Source: Chungangia koreensis
GTDB lineage: Bacteria > Bacillota > Bacilli > Bacillales_A > Planococcaceae
Direction of reading: 5' to 3'
Assembly (NCBI RefSeq): GCF_042651785.1
Contig: NZ_JBHSEC010000019.1
Coordinates: 620,001-684,000, forward strand
Length of the DNA stretch: 64,000 nt
This document shows, piece after piece, positions 6,175 through 15,444 of the stretch. The notes beneath the pieces are model-generated. The model was not told the DNA's origin. It saw nothing but the letters and a program-made list of their open reading frames with translations, and did not search any database. How positions within the stretch are numbered: the first letter of the stretch is position 1; each line of letters starts with the position of its first letter. The translations under genes and the position numbers were made by a program.

Positions 6175-8766
6175 ATGAACGTAACAGAATACTACCAAGA
6201 ATCTGTCCAAAGAGTCATGAAAAAACTTGACGTAACCATGGAAGGGTTATCGGATTATGAAGTACAAGCCCGGCAAAAAGAATACGGGTACAATGAGTTG
6301 CAAGAAGGGGAAAAACAGCACGTCGGTCAAATCTTTCTTCAGCAATTCAAGGATTTTTTAGTCATCATACTAAATATTGCAGCTATCATTTCGGCCTTTT
6401 TGGGTGAAGTGGTCAGCTCAATTGTCATTTTAGTCGTAGTGATCCTGAATGCAGTTCTCGGAACCGTCCAGCACATGAAGGCGGAAAAGTCTTTAAACAG
6501 TTTAAAAGCAATGGCCGTTCCCACAGCAAAAGTATTACGCAACGGACAGATTGTTGAAATCCTCTCCAGAGAAGTAGTAGTAGGTGATATTCTCCTATTA
6601 AATGCTGGGGATTATATTTGCGCAGATGGCAGAATCATTGAAAGTCACAGCCTGCAGGTAAATGAAAGCTCACTCACAGGTGAATCCATCGCCATCGAAA
6701 AAATGGTGAATTCTATTAACAGAAAAGATGTAGCACTTGGCGATAAACAGAATATGGTCTTTTCAGGGAGTTTTGTAACAGCCGGAAGAGGACAAGCCAT
6801 TGTGACGTCAATCGGGTCACAAACAGAAATCGGCAAAATTGCGAACTTGATCGAGAGCGCGAAGGAAAAGGATACACCTCTTCAAGTCAGTCTGGAGCAA
6901 TTCGGAAAACGCCTTGCTTTTGGAATCATTATCATTTGCCTAATCGTTTTCGGTTTAGATCTTATCCGTGGGAATGAAATCGTCGGATCATTTATGTTCG
7001 CTGTATCATTGGCTGTTGCTGCTATCCCGGAAGCATTAAGTTCAATTGTCACCATCGTCCTTGCATTCGGGACACAGAAAATGGCGAAAGAAAATGCCAT
7101 TGTACGCAAATTGCATGCTGTCGAAAGCCTCGGCAACATTTCAGTTATCTGTTCGGATAAAACAGGGACATTAACTCAAAACAAAATGACTGTTCAGCAA
7201 GTTTATGTGAATGAAGAAGTGATTTCCACTGAACAATTTCAAAGAAGCGGAGAGATTCAAAGGAAATTCATCAACATGACATTGTTATGTAATGACTCTG
7301 TGGCAGTGGATGGGAAAGAAATCGGCGATCCGACAGAAGTGGCTCTAACAAATTTCGGAAAGAACTATCAAAATGCTTCCACTGTTCGGGAAATGTATCA
7401 GCGGTTAGGGGAAATCCCATTCGACTCGGAACGGAAATTGATGAGTACCGTCCATCGGATAGGAAACCGATATGTCATGATCACGAAAGGAGCAATTGAT
7501 GTACTGCTTCCAAAAATCGTGAAGATGGAGACGTCCAGAGGAGTAGCAAGCATTTCAAAGCATCAGCAAGAAGCGATCAAACAGGCAAATTATCTCTTCT
7601 CCAATTTAGGGCTGCGTGTCATCGCTTTTGCATATAAAGAAGTTCTTTCACCCATGGTGAGCCTTGAAGCAGAAAAAGATTTGACCTTTGTGGGGTTAGC
7701 CGCAATGATGGATCCGCCGCGGAACGAATCAAAACAGGCAGTCGCTGATTGTATCGAAGCAGGGATTAAACCGGTGATGATAACAGGAGACCACAAAATC
7801 ACGGCCATTGCCATCGCTTCACAAATCGGAATTTTAAAAGATCCAACTGAAGCGATCGAAGGAAAAGATATTGAAAAGTTATCAGATGAGGAACTGAAAG
7901 AAAAAATTGAAGACATTTCAGTATTTGCCCGTGTTTCACCGGAACATAAAATCCGGATTGTGAAAGCTTGGCAGGAGAAAGGGAACGTCGTGGCGATGAC
8001 TGGCGATGGCGTAAATGATGCTCCGGCATTAAAACAGGCAGATATCGGAGTGGCGATGGGAATAACAGGAACAGAAGTCGCTAAGGATGCTTCCTCGATG
8101 GTTTTGACAGATGATAACTTCGCAACCATCGTTAAAGCGGTTTCCAATGGACGAAGCATGTATTCAAATATTAAAAACGCAATCCAATTTTTATTATCCG
8201 GTAATACTGGAGCCATCTTAGTCGTGCTTTATGCATCCCTTTTGTCATTGCCTACACCATTCGCTCCGGTTCACCTTCTATTCATTAACCTATTAACGGA
8301 TAGTTTACCGGCGATTGCCATTGGGTTGGAACCCCATAACAAACAAGTTTTGAAAGAAAAACCCCGTAACAGACATGAATCTTTATTGAATAAGGAGTTT
8401 GCATCTAAAGTAAGTCTGGAAGGTTTGCTCATTGCAGCAGTGACCATCATTGCATTCCAAAATGGATTATCTACAGGAAATACGATGGTCGCAAGCACAA
8501 TGGCTTTCGCTACCTTATGTTTATCAAGATTGTTCCATGGATTTAACTGCCGTTCAAACGAATCAATATTTAAAATTGGAATTTTTTCAAACCTTGTATG
8601 CTGGGCTGCATTTCTGATTGGTGTTTTGTTGTTAAATACCGTATTACTCTCAGGAATATTTGAAGTGGCTACATTAACCAACCAGCAATTAGGCATCGTA
8701 TATGGCTTGTCATTTGTCCCATTGGTGATCATTCAGTTTTATAAGCTATTTTTGAGAAAAAAATGA
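6175..8766 (+). CDS. Cation-transporting P-type ATPase (type IIA, calcium-type)
   Basis: About 863 residues. It couples ATP hydrolysis to cation export, most likely Ca2+, across the cytoplasmic membrane. Order: N-terminal cation-ATPase domain, two helices, actuator with LTGES, M3-M4, phosphorylation site DKTGTLTQNKM with D328, nucleotide-binding domain, hinge MTGDGVNDAPALKQADIG, then six C-terminal helices. M4 reads AAIPEALSS rather than the PEGLP of SERCA and PMR1. The same variant is, from memory, common in Firmicute CaxP-like pumps. The ATG at 6175 is chosen over a TTG two codons earlier because GGAGG is 7 bases before it. It appears monocistronic. Confidence 0.9.
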   Translation: MNVTEYYQESVQRVMKKLDVTMEGLSDYEVQARQKEYGYNELQEGEKQHVGQIFLQQFKDFLVIILNIAAIISAFLGEVVSSIVILVVVILNAVLGTVQHMKAEKSLNSLKAMAVPTAKVLRNGQIVEILSREVVVGDILLLNAGDYICADGRIIESHSLQVNESSLTGESIAIEKMVNSINRKDVALGDKQNMVFSGSFVTAGRGQAIVTSIGSQTEIGKIANLIESAKEKDTPLQVSLEQFGKRLAFGIIIICLIVFGLDLIRGNEIVGSFMFAVSLAVAAIPEALSSIVTIVLAFGTQKMAKENAIVRKLHAVESLGNISVICSDKTGTLTQNKMTVQQVYVNEEVISTEQFQRSGEIQRKFINMTLLCNDSVAVDGKEIGDPTEVALTNFGKNYQNASTVREMYQRLGEIPFDSERKLMSTVHRIGNRYVMITKGAIDVLLPKIVKMETSRGVASISKHQQEAIKQANYLFSNLGLRVIAFAYKEVLSPMVSLEAEKDLTFVGLAAMMDPPRNESKQAVADCIEAGIKPVMITGDHKITAIAIASQIGILKDPTEAIEGKDIEKLSDEELKEKIEDISVFARVSPEHKIRIVKAWQEKGNVVAMTGDGVNDAPALKQADIGVAMGITGTEVAKDASSMVLTDDNFATIVKAVSNGRSMYSNIKNAIQFLLSGNTGAILVVLYASLLSLPTPFAPVHLLFINLLTDSLPAIAIGLEPHNKQVLKEKPRNRHESLLNKEFASKVSLEGLLIAAVTIIAFQNGLSTGNTMVASTMAFATLCLSRLFHGFNCRSNESIFKIGIFSNLVCWAAFLIGVLLLNTVLLSGIFEVATLTNQQLGIVYGLSFVPLVIIQFYKLFLRKK

Positions 8767-8767
8767 A

Positions 8768-8798
8768 GAAAGATATTTCAGAATCCGAAAAATCTTTC
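8768..8798 (+). terminator. Weak terminator-like hairpin after the P-type ATPase
   Basis: GAAAGAT (8768-8774) pairs with ATCTTTC (8792-8798). The tract after it is pyrimidine-rich but not a clean T run. Confidence 0.35.
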
Positions 8799-8879
8799 AT
8801 TCCCTCTCTTCTCTAAATTTAGAACATTTGCTAAACTGAGATAGTCTGCAAAAAGAGAGAGCAGAGGGGGGTCATACAT

Positions 8880-10634
8880 ATGAGAGTATTTTTAGATTTA
8901 AGTTGGTATTTCAAAGAACGCTGGAAGCAATACACCGCTGGGATTTTAGTGCTCGCAATCGTAGCGTTTTTACAGCTCATTCCACCGCGAATTATCGGAA
9001 CGGTGGTCGATGAAATCCGTTTAGGGGATTTAACATCCGAATCCTTGTTTAAATGGCTCGTCATCTTGGCTGGAGCTGCAATCCTGATGTACGTATTGCG
9101 TTACTACTGGCGGGTGATGATTTTCGGTTCCTCTGTCACACTTGCGCGGAAAATGCGGGAACAGCTTTTTAAGCATTTTACAAGTATGTCCCCATCGTTT
9201 TACCAAAAACGCCGTGTCGGTGACATGATGGCACATGCGACGAACGATTTGTCTGCAGTTCAGCAAACAGCCGGTTCGGGAGTATTGACGCTTGTCGACT
9301 CACTAATGACAGGCGGATTCGTGATTGCAGCGATGGCCATCACAATTGATTGGCGGTTAACATTGATTGCACTAATCCCAATGCCGCTTATGGTCATTTT
9401 GACGAGTTATTACGGAAAGCTTTTGCACAACAGATTCCATTTTGCACAGGAAGCCTTTTCGGACTTGAATGACAAAACACAGGAAAGCATTTCAGGGATT
9501 AAAGTCATTAAGACGTTCGGTCAAGAGAAAGAAGACATCGATGAGTTCGTCCAATTGTCTGAAGATGTAGTACAAAAGAATATTCATGTAGCGAAGGTCG
9601 ACTCCATGTTTGACCCGACAATCTCGCTCATGGTCGGGATTTCATTTTTCCTTTCCATTATTTTCGGTGCGAGGTTCATAATCGCAGGAGATATGACGAT
9701 CGGTCAGCTCATCTCATTCAACGCTTATCTTGGCCTACTGGTTTGGCCGATGCTTGCATTCGGTTGGCTATTCAACATCGTGGAACGCGGTCGTGCTTCC
9801 TACGACCGGATTCGTAACTTGTTAAATGAAAAACCGGAAATCGAGGACATGGACGGTGCGATTGACCGGAAACCTGAAGGGGATATCGAATTCAAAGTAA
9901 AAGAATTTAAATTCCCAGAAGACGACCGTCCCGCACTTCATGACGTCAACTTTACGCTTAAACGCGGTGAAACGCTCGGAATCGTCGGGAAAACCGGTTC
10001 CGGAAAGACGGCCATATTGAAACTATTGCTTCGTGAATTTGAAGGATACAACGGTTCAATTCTTTACGGTGGAACACGCATCGATGCATATAAGAAGAGA
10101 GGACTTCGGGAAGCTATCGGCTACGTACCCCAGGATCACTTTTTATTCTCGACAAGCGTAGCGCAAAATATCGCGTTCACGAACATTGATGCACCAGAGG
10201 AGAAGATTCATGAGGCGGCAAGGCTTGCACATATTCATGAGGATATCCTGAACTTTACAAACGGTTATAAAACAATCGTTGGTGAACGTGGCGTATCGTT
10301 ATCCGGAGGACAAAAGCAGCGGATCTCCATCGCTCGTGCCTTACTCATGGAGCCGGAACTGCTAATTTTGGACGATTCGTTATCAGCTGTTGACGCGAAA
10401 ACGGAAGAAGCGATTTTAGAATCTCTTAAGGAAACGCGTACAGACGAAACGACCATCATTACAGCCCACCGGCTAAGCGCAATCCAACACGCACATCAAA
10501 TCATCGTCATGCACGAAGGAACGATTGTTGAAAAGGGCACACATGAAGAATTGATGGCCATGCAAGGCCGTTACTTCGAAATGTATGAAATGCAGCAACT
10601 GGAAGCACTTGTCGAAAAAGGAGGCGAGGCGTAA
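8880..10634 (+). CDS. Heterodimeric multidrug ABC exporter, BmrC/YheI-like half
   Basis: 584 residues: a six-helix type IV exporter membrane domain (about 1-310) fused to an ATPase domain (about 335-575). Walker A is GKTGSGKTA and the signature is an intact LSGGQKQR. Walker B ends LILDD: residue 499 is Asp where the catalytic Glu is expected. This is the degenerate-site pattern known for BmrC of B. subtilis, whose partner BmrD supplies the catalytic Glu. The next gene overlaps by one base (TAATG), so the two are translationally coupled. A drug or lipid substrate is likely but cannot be specified. Confidence 0.85.
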   Translation: MRVFLDLSWYFKERWKQYTAGILVLAIVAFLQLIPPRIIGTVVDEIRLGDLTSESLFKWLVILAGAAILMYVLRYYWRVMIFGSSVTLARKMREQLFKHFTSMSPSFYQKRRVGDMMAHATNDLSAVQQTAGSGVLTLVDSLMTGGFVIAAMAITIDWRLTLIALIPMPLMVILTSYYGKLLHNRFHFAQEAFSDLNDKTQESISGIKVIKTFGQEKEDIDEFVQLSEDVVQKNIHVAKVDSMFDPTISLMVGISFFLSIIFGARFIIAGDMTIGQLISFNAYLGLLVWPMLAFGWLFNIVERGRASYDRIRNLLNEKPEIEDMDGAIDRKPEGDIEFKVKEFKFPEDDRPALHDVNFTLKRGETLGIVGKTGSGKTAILKLLLREFEGYNGSILYGGTRIDAYKKRGLREAIGYVPQDHFLFSTSVAQNIAFTNIDAPEEKIHEAARLAHIHEDILNFTNGYKTIVGERGVSLSGGQKQRISIARALLMEPELLILDDSLSAVDAKTEEAILESLKETRTDETTIITAHRLSAIQHAHQIIVMHEGTIVEKGTHEELMAMQGRYFEMYEMQQLEALVEKGGEA

Positions 10635-12424
10635 TGGAACAACAACAGCCAAAACTCACCGGCAAGGAACAATGGAACATTCTGAAGCGTTTGCTGGCCT
10701 ATTTGAAGCCGCATAAGGGAATGATTCTCTTTGCAATGACTTTACTCGCCTTGACAGTAGCTGGAGATATTGCCGGTCCGTATTTGATCAAGATTTTTAT
10801 CGACGATTATTTGACGCCACGAAATTTCCCTACGAACGCAATGCTCGGCTTAGCGTTAGGTTATGGATTCATCCAAATAGCTAACATGTTCATCAGCTAC
10901 TTCCAATTGCTGAAATTCCAGGAGCTTGCATTGAAAATCATCCAGCAGCTAAGGATTGATGTATTCACTAAAGTGCAAGGGCTTGGAATGAGATATTTTG
11001 ATCGAACACCTGCAGGAAGTATTGTATCTCGAGTCACGAATGACACGGAAGCAATCAAAGACATGTTCGTAAGTGTACTATTGTCATTTCTTCAAGCTGC
11101 ATTTTTAATTGTCGGTGTGTATATCGCAATGTTCAGCTTGAATGTAAAACTGGCACTCTTTACTTTGGTCTTGCTTCCGCTCCTGTTCCTGATTGTGAAA
11201 ACGTACCGGAAATACAGTTCGGTCTTCTATCAAGACTTGAGAGAACGGCTTAGTCAGTTAAATGCCAAGCTTGCAGAGTCTTTACAAGGAATGGCCATGA
11301 TCCAGGCATTCCGCCAAGAGGATCGTCTGCAAGATGAATTCAATGACATCAATGATAAGCACTGGAGAGCAGGAATGCGGAACCTCAAACTGGACGGTAT
11401 CCTACTTCGTCCAGCAGTTGACCTTGTCTACGCGTTAGCGTTAATCTTGCTGCTAAGTTTCTTCGGGATTACGTCCTTTGATAATGTCGTGGAAGTCGGG
11501 GTCATTTATGCATTCGTGTCATATATAGACCGATTCTTTGAACCGATCAACAACGTCATGCAGCGGATGTCCATTTTCCAATTGGCGATCGTCGCCGCAT
11601 CCCGTGTATTTGCACTGTTGGATGAACCGGATATGGCGCCAAACCAGAAGGAAGAAGAATCTACCCGGATTACGGACGGCCGAATTGAATTCAAAGACGT
11701 CACCTTCTCATACGATGGAAAACAAGATGTACTTAAGAATATTTCATTCACAGCCGAACCTGGGCAAACAGTTGCGCTCGTCGGACATACAGGAAGCGGG
11801 AAAAGCTCGATTATCAACTTGCTCATGCGCTTCTATGAATTCGAGAACGGGGATATCGTGATTGACGGGAAATCAGTGAAGGATTTCAAGAAAGACGAAC
11901 TCCGTAAAAAGATCGGATTGGTCCTTCAAGATCCATTCCTTTTCTACGGAACAATCGAAAGCAATATCCGACTCCACAACACCAACATGACGGCTGAAGA
12001 AGTCATCGCTGCTGCAGAATTCGTTCAAGCAGATTCGTTCATCAATAAGCTGCCTGACAAATACAAGCAGAAAGTAACCGAACGCGGCTCCACATTCTCG
12101 AGCGGTCAACGCCAGCTTGTAGCATTTGCCCGGACGATTGCAACGGATCCGAAAATCTTAGTGCTCGACGAAGCAACAGCTAATATCGACACGGAAACCG
12201 AAGTCGCAATTCAATCAAGTTTAGAGAAGATGCGTAGAGGCCGTACTACAATTGCAATCGCACACCGATTGAGTACAATCCAGGATGCGGAGCTGATCTT
12301 AGTATTGCATCGCGGTGAAATTGTAGAACGTGGATCCCATCAAGAGTTGCTTTCACAAAAAGGTTTATATCATAAGATGTATCTTCTTCAAAACGGTATT
12401 GTAGATGAGGATGTTATTGTATAA
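10634..12424 (+). CDS. Heterodimeric multidrug ABC exporter, BmrD/YheH-like half
   Basis: 596 residues with the same membrane-ATPase order as its partner. Walker A is GHTGSGKSS and Walker B is LVLDEATAN with catalytic E513. The signature is degenerate: FSSGQRQLVAFARTI, lacking the standard LSGGQ. With the intact signature and missing Glu of the upstream protein, one functional and one degenerate ATP site form at the dimer interface, as in BmrCD, TM287/288 and related exporters. B. subtilis BmrD is longer, about 673 residues from memory. The SCP2 gene follows after 28 bases and may share the transcript. Confidence 0.85.
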   Translation: MEQQQPKLTGKEQWNILKRLLAYLKPHKGMILFAMTLLALTVAGDIAGPYLIKIFIDDYLTPRNFPTNAMLGLALGYGFIQIANMFISYFQLLKFQELALKIIQQLRIDVFTKVQGLGMRYFDRTPAGSIVSRVTNDTEAIKDMFVSVLLSFLQAAFLIVGVYIAMFSLNVKLALFTLVLLPLLFLIVKTYRKYSSVFYQDLRERLSQLNAKLAESLQGMAMIQAFRQEDRLQDEFNDINDKHWRAGMRNLKLDGILLRPAVDLVYALALILLLSFFGITSFDNVVEVGVIYAFVSYIDRFFEPINNVMQRMSIFQLAIVAASRVFALLDEPDMAPNQKEEESTRITDGRIEFKDVTFSYDGKQDVLKNISFTAEPGQTVALVGHTGSGKSSIINLLMRFYEFENGDIVIDGKSVKDFKKDELRKKIGLVLQDPFLFYGTIESNIRLHNTNMTAEEVIAAAEFVQADSFINKLPDKYKQKVTERGSTFSSGQRQLVAFARTIATDPKILVLDEATANIDTETEVAIQSSLEKMRRGRTTIAIAHRLSTIQDAELILVLHRGEIVERGSHQELLSQKGLYHKMYLLQNGIVDEDVIV

Positions 12425-12452
12425 AGAATAATCGCAAAAGGGGAGATCTGAT

Positions 12453-12786
12453 ATGGCGAACCAGTCATTAATCGAGATCATCAATTCAGTGGAGGAAGCG
12501 TTCAATCAAAATCCCGAACCAATTGCTGGGGCAAATGTCATTTATCAATTCAACATAAGAAGGGGTATTCCAGCTTCACCTGCAAGACGGAACAGCAAAA
12601 GTGCTACTCGACACGAGCAGTACAGCCAATTGCACGCTAAAGATGTCCATGGATAGCTTCAAGAAATTCCTGTCAGGTTCCTTAAGCGGGACGATGGCAT
12701 TCATGACAGGAAAATTGAAAGTCGACGGTGATTTGGGGAAAGCACTTAAGTTAGAAGCAATTTTGAAACAATATGATTTCAGTTAA
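12453..12786 (+). pseudogene. SCP2 sterol-binding-domain protein, frameshifted
   Basis: Frame 1 begins MANQSLIEIINSVEEAFNQN, the opening of small Bacillales SCP2-domain proteins, then loses homology after YQFNI near 12557. The typical continuation (VFQLHLQDGTAKVLL, then LSGTMAFMTGKLKVDGDLGK) is in the +1-shifted frame and runs to a stop at 12784-12786. The break is therefore around 12555-12562, with a few family residues apparently missing, consistent with a 1-base insertion or a deletion of 3n+2 bases. An intact product would be about 110 residues and would bind lipid-like ligands. GGGGAG precedes the ATG. It could be a true pseudogene or a sequencing error. Confidence 0.8.
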
Positions 12787-12796
12787 ATACAAAAGT

Positions 12797-12826
12797 ATCG
12801 CCATCCTATCAATTTAGGATGGCGAT
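12797..12826 (+). terminator. Terminator after the SCP2 gene
   Basis: ATCGCCATCCTA (12797-12808) pairs with TAGGATGGCGAT (12815-12826), a perfect 12-base stem followed by a T-rich tract. It probably ends the exporter-SCP2 transcript. Confidence 0.75.
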
Positions 12827-13050
12827 TTCTATTCCTTGCCTTTAGAGATTACCCAAAAGGTTTGGATACGAATTTTCACCGGTACACCGGGCATTGGGCG
12901 GGGCTTTTTTCTATAACTTCTGATGCTAACATATAGTATTAGAAGATAAACTCAATCTTAGTAATAAGGCAGACATAAAAAATTCACAATCATAACTAGA
13001 GAATAGAAGCCCGAAATCTGATACGATGGGGACAGCTAAAGGAGGGTGCT

Positions 13051-13767
13051 ATGCTCATGGCAACCGATATTAATCTATTGTTGGCATTCGGTGCTGGGTT
13101 CCTCAGTTTCATATCCCCATGTACTTTGCCGTTATATCCTGCTTTTTTATCGTATATTACTGGAATGACGCTGGATGAACTGAAGTCGGATAAGGGAATT
13201 CTACAAAAACGCGGAATGCTACATACATTGTTTTTCTTGATTGGTTTTTCGATCATTTTTATCGCGATCGGTTTCAGTACATCTCTATTCAATGAGTTCT
13301 TCGTTAACTACAAGGATCTGATCCGACAAATTGGAGCAATTTTAATCGTCATCTTCGGATTGGTAATCGTTGGATTATTGACACCAGAATTCATGATGAA
13401 AGAGCGCAAGTTCCACTTAAAGAACCGGCCATCCGGATTTTTCGGTACAACCTTAATCGGAATGGCATTTGCAGCGGGGTGGACACCTTGTACAGGTCCG
13501 ATCCTTATGTCAATCATTGCACTTGCTGGTATGAATCCTGGATCGGGTATTTGGTATATGCTCGCATATGTCCTCGGATTTGCGATTCCATTCTTCATAC
13601 TTTCGTTCTTTATTACACGTCTTAACTGGATTCGTAAACACAGTGCAAAAATCACAAAAATCGGCGGTTGGATAATGATCGTCGTGGGTGTCTTGCTGTT
13701 CTTTGACGGCATGACATATATCATTCGTATTTTGACACCAATCTTTGGTGGTTTCCAAGGATTTTAA
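13051..13767 (+). CDS. ccdA: Cytochrome c biogenesis protein CcdA
   Basis: 238 residues, six hydrophobic segments. CcdA carries electrons from cytoplasmic thioredoxin across the membrane to extracytoplasmic thiol-disulfide proteins that keep apocytochrome c and other substrates reduced. The two redox cysteines are visible as C24 (SPCTLPLYP) and C147 (WTPCTGPI). It sits upstream of ccdC as in B. subtilis. The start is either the ATG at 13051, 5 bases from GGAGG, or the ATG at 13057, 11 bases from it; both give the same mature protein within two residues. Identification is strong. Confidence 0.92.
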   Translation: MLMATDINLLLAFGAGFLSFISPCTLPLYPAFLSYITGMTLDELKSDKGILQKRGMLHTLFFLIGFSIIFIAIGFSTSLFNEFFVNYKDLIRQIGAILIVIFGLVIVGLLTPEFMMKERKFHLKNRPSGFFGTTLIGMAFAAGWTPCTGPILMSIIALAGMNPGSGIWYMLAYVLGFAIPFFILSFFITRLNWIRKHSAKITKIGGWIMIVVGVLLFFDGMTYIIRILTPIFGGFQGF

Positions 13768-13788
13768 GAACAGAATGGAAGTGTAAGT

Positions 13789-14283
13789 ATGTTTGACCGT
13801 TTTCCACCAGAGGTCTATTTAATCGTCTCAACAATACTTGCCATTGGAATGGGGACATTAACTTTAGTTGTCCGGACAAAAGCGGCCAAAAGACCTGTCA
13901 GTATGAAAAAGATTATTCTTCCGCCGATTTTCATGTCCACTGGGGCATTGATGTTCATCTTCCCTGAATTCCGTGTTCACCCAATGCAGATTTTAGAAGC
14001 TTTATTAGTCGGTTTTCTTTTTTCACTAATCCTTATACGGACAACAAAATTTGAAGTGCGTGAAGGGGATGTCTATATGACTCGTTCAAAAGCCTTCCTC
14101 TTCATCCTGATCGGTTTGTTGATCGTAAGGATAGTGGGTAAGCTTATTTTAAGCTCTACAATAGATATTGGAGAACTTGGGGGCATGTTCTGGATACTTG
14201 CATTCGGAATGATTGTTCCTTGGCGGATTGCCATGTTAATGCAGTACAAGAAAATTGTGAAAGTCCCTTTAAAAGTAAACTAA
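13789..14283 (+). CDS. ccdC: CcdC family membrane protein (YneJ-like)
   Basis: 164 residues with five hydrophobic segments and VRTKAAKRPVSMKKIILPP in a cytoplasmic loop, typical of the CcdC/YneJ family encoded beside ccdA. In B. subtilis it belongs to the cytochrome c maturation locus but is reported as dispensable for it. It begins 21 bases after ccdA. The B. subtilis gene between them, ccdB/yneI (a response-regulator-like protein), is absent here. A hairpin terminator follows immediately. Confidence 0.8.
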   Translation: MFDRFPPEVYLIVSTILAIGMGTLTLVVRTKAAKRPVSMKKIILPPIFMSTGALMFIFPEFRVHPMQILEALLVGFLFSLILIRTTKFEVREGDVYMTRSKAFLFILIGLLIVRIVGKLILSSTIDIGELGGMFWILAFGMIVPWRIAMLMQYKKIVKVPLKVN

Positions 14284-14331
14284 AAAAGCTGTCCAGCACT
14301 GGGGAAATCGCGGTTTTGGACAGCTTTTTTA
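14282..14331. terminator. Bidirectional terminator between ccdC and the DUF2621 gene
   Basis: AAAAAAGCTGTCCA starting at 14282 pairs with TGGACAGCTTTTTT ending at 14330. A and T runs flank both sides, serving convergent genes. Confidence 0.85.
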
Positions 14332-14363
14332 GTTATAAAACGCAGGTTTCGTAGCCCTGGTGT

Positions 14364-14801
14364 TTATTCAAATAAATGCTCGTACGGTGAAATATCCACA
14401 TTCATCTCATCTAATTTTTTCCGCAGGAATTTATGGTCCCGCTTCGGTGTCGCTTGGATATACCCTCTAATAATAAGATCAAAGTTGATTGCCTTCGCTT
14501 TTTCTTCAAGAGCCAGTTTCCCGATTTTTCCTGCAATTTTCTGTTTTGCTACTGGACGGAACAAATCCGGTACAGGGGTCACCAATTCATTCAACAGTTC
14601 TTTTTGTTCGTTTCCCCAAAGGTGAATGGTTTTAGACACATAATATTCTTCCCAATCCATATCGGATTTTCCATCTTCTTTCGGAAGACGTTTTAAAAAC
14701 TTTCGGAACATGAAATACCCGCCAATTGCAAATGAACCTACCAGTACAACCACCCAAAATAATATAAACCAAAGGAACCAACCTTCTAATTCAACTTGCA
14801 A
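14364..14801 (-). CDS. DUF2621 membrane-anchored protein (YneK-like)
   Basis: About 145 residues: one N-terminal transmembrane helix (about 8-32) then a charged cytoplasmic domain containing RLPKEDGKSDMDWEEYYV. This matches the DUF2621 family, of which B. subtilis YneK, next to ccdC, is a member. Function is unknown. The frame opens with a GTG at 14810 that lies inside the GAGGTG ribosome-binding sequence, so the TTG at 14801 is taken as start; this is uncertain by three codons. Position convergent to ccdC agrees with the conserved neighbourhood. Confidence 0.75.
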   Translation of the reverse strand: MQVELEGWFLWFILFWVVVLVGSFAIGGYFMFRKFLKRLPKEDGKSDMDWEEYYVSKTIHLWGNEQKELLNELVTPVPDLFRPVAKQKIAGKIGKLALEEKAKAINFDLIIRGYIQATPKRDHKFLRKKLDEMNVDISPYEHLFE

Positions 14802-14919
14802 CAAACTCACCTCTACTATCTTCTGAGGCTATTATAAAGCAAAATCAATCATTTTCGCTACAGATGTATCCCTTTCTATTTTCACCTTCTATTTAATGAG
14901 TGAAAGGAGGTGGATGGAA

Positions 14920-15141
14920 ATGGCAAGTATCGAGTACAAGAACGCAGTCATTCGCTTATCTTTTGAAGCGGGTCAAGATCATGACGGAAAAGTCATCAAG
15001 AAGTCTAAGACGTATCGCAACATCAAAGCTGGGGTAGATGCACAGTCCCTGGTAGACGCAACAACCGTGCTGGCAGGATTCTCCGAATGGCCTTATATGG
15101 GTGCGGAGAAGATTGAGACAGCGAACATTATGGAATTCTAA
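14920..15141 (+). CDS. DUF1659 protein
   Basis: 73 residues, MASIEYKNAVIRLSFEAG at the start, matching the small DUF1659 family of Bacillales. The function is unknown. The frame is open from an ATG at 14896 and passes through the AGGAGG itself; the ATG at 14920, nine bases after it, is the credible start. DUF1659, DUF2922 and YvrJ proteins are repeatedly found together in this order (family knowledge from memory), and all three are present here in 0.75 kb. Confidence 0.8.
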   Translation: MASIEYKNAVIRLSFEAGQDHDGKVIKKSKTYRNIKAGVDAQSLVDATTVLAGFSEWPYMGAEKIETANIMEF

Positions 15142-15178
15142 TTAGTAGAATTTTAATTCCTTAAAAGGAGGGGAGAAC

Positions 15179-15397
15179 ATGGCACAATCTTTGGAACTCC
15201 GTTTTGAAACGGAAGCTGGAAAGGCATTGACTTTAACAGTGGACCAGCCACGGGTAGATTTGACAGAAGGTGAAGTTGAATCAGGTATGGCAGCCATTAT
15301 CGCAAGCGATGTGTTTTACGTGGAAAGCTTGCCGCTTAGTGTAGCGAAAAGTGCTCGTCTTGTAGAACGTAATATCACAAATTTGTATGAAGCATAA
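15179..15397 (+). CDS. DUF2922 protein
   Basis: 72 residues starting MAQSLELRFETEAGKALTL, matching the DUF2922 family. These are small beta-rich proteins of unknown function. AAAAGGAGGGG lies about 6 bases before the ATG. It follows the DUF1659 gene by 37 bases and precedes YvrJ, with a structured spacer between. Probably one operon. Confidence 0.8.
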   Translation: MAQSLELRFETEAGKALTLTVDQPRVDLTEGEVESGMAAIIASDVFYVESLPLSVAKSARLVERNITNLYEA

Positions 15398-15444
15398 GGA
15401 AGTATAAACAAACAGGTAACATGATTAGAAAACAGTCTGTTCAC

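Noticed and set aside
7590..8216. Minus-strand open frame of 208 codons
   Set aside because: Lies entirely inside the P-type ATPase, serine/isoleucine-rich shadow translation without family motifs.
12840..12915. GC-rich CCGGTACACCGG followed by GGGGC and a T run
   Set aside because: Only a four-base stem forms next to the T run; not a convincing terminator or riboswitch.
14896..14919. Upstream ATG for the DUF1659 gene
   Set aside because: The codons between 14896 and 14919 are the ribosome-binding site itself (AGGAGG); the ATG at 14920 fits spacing and family length.
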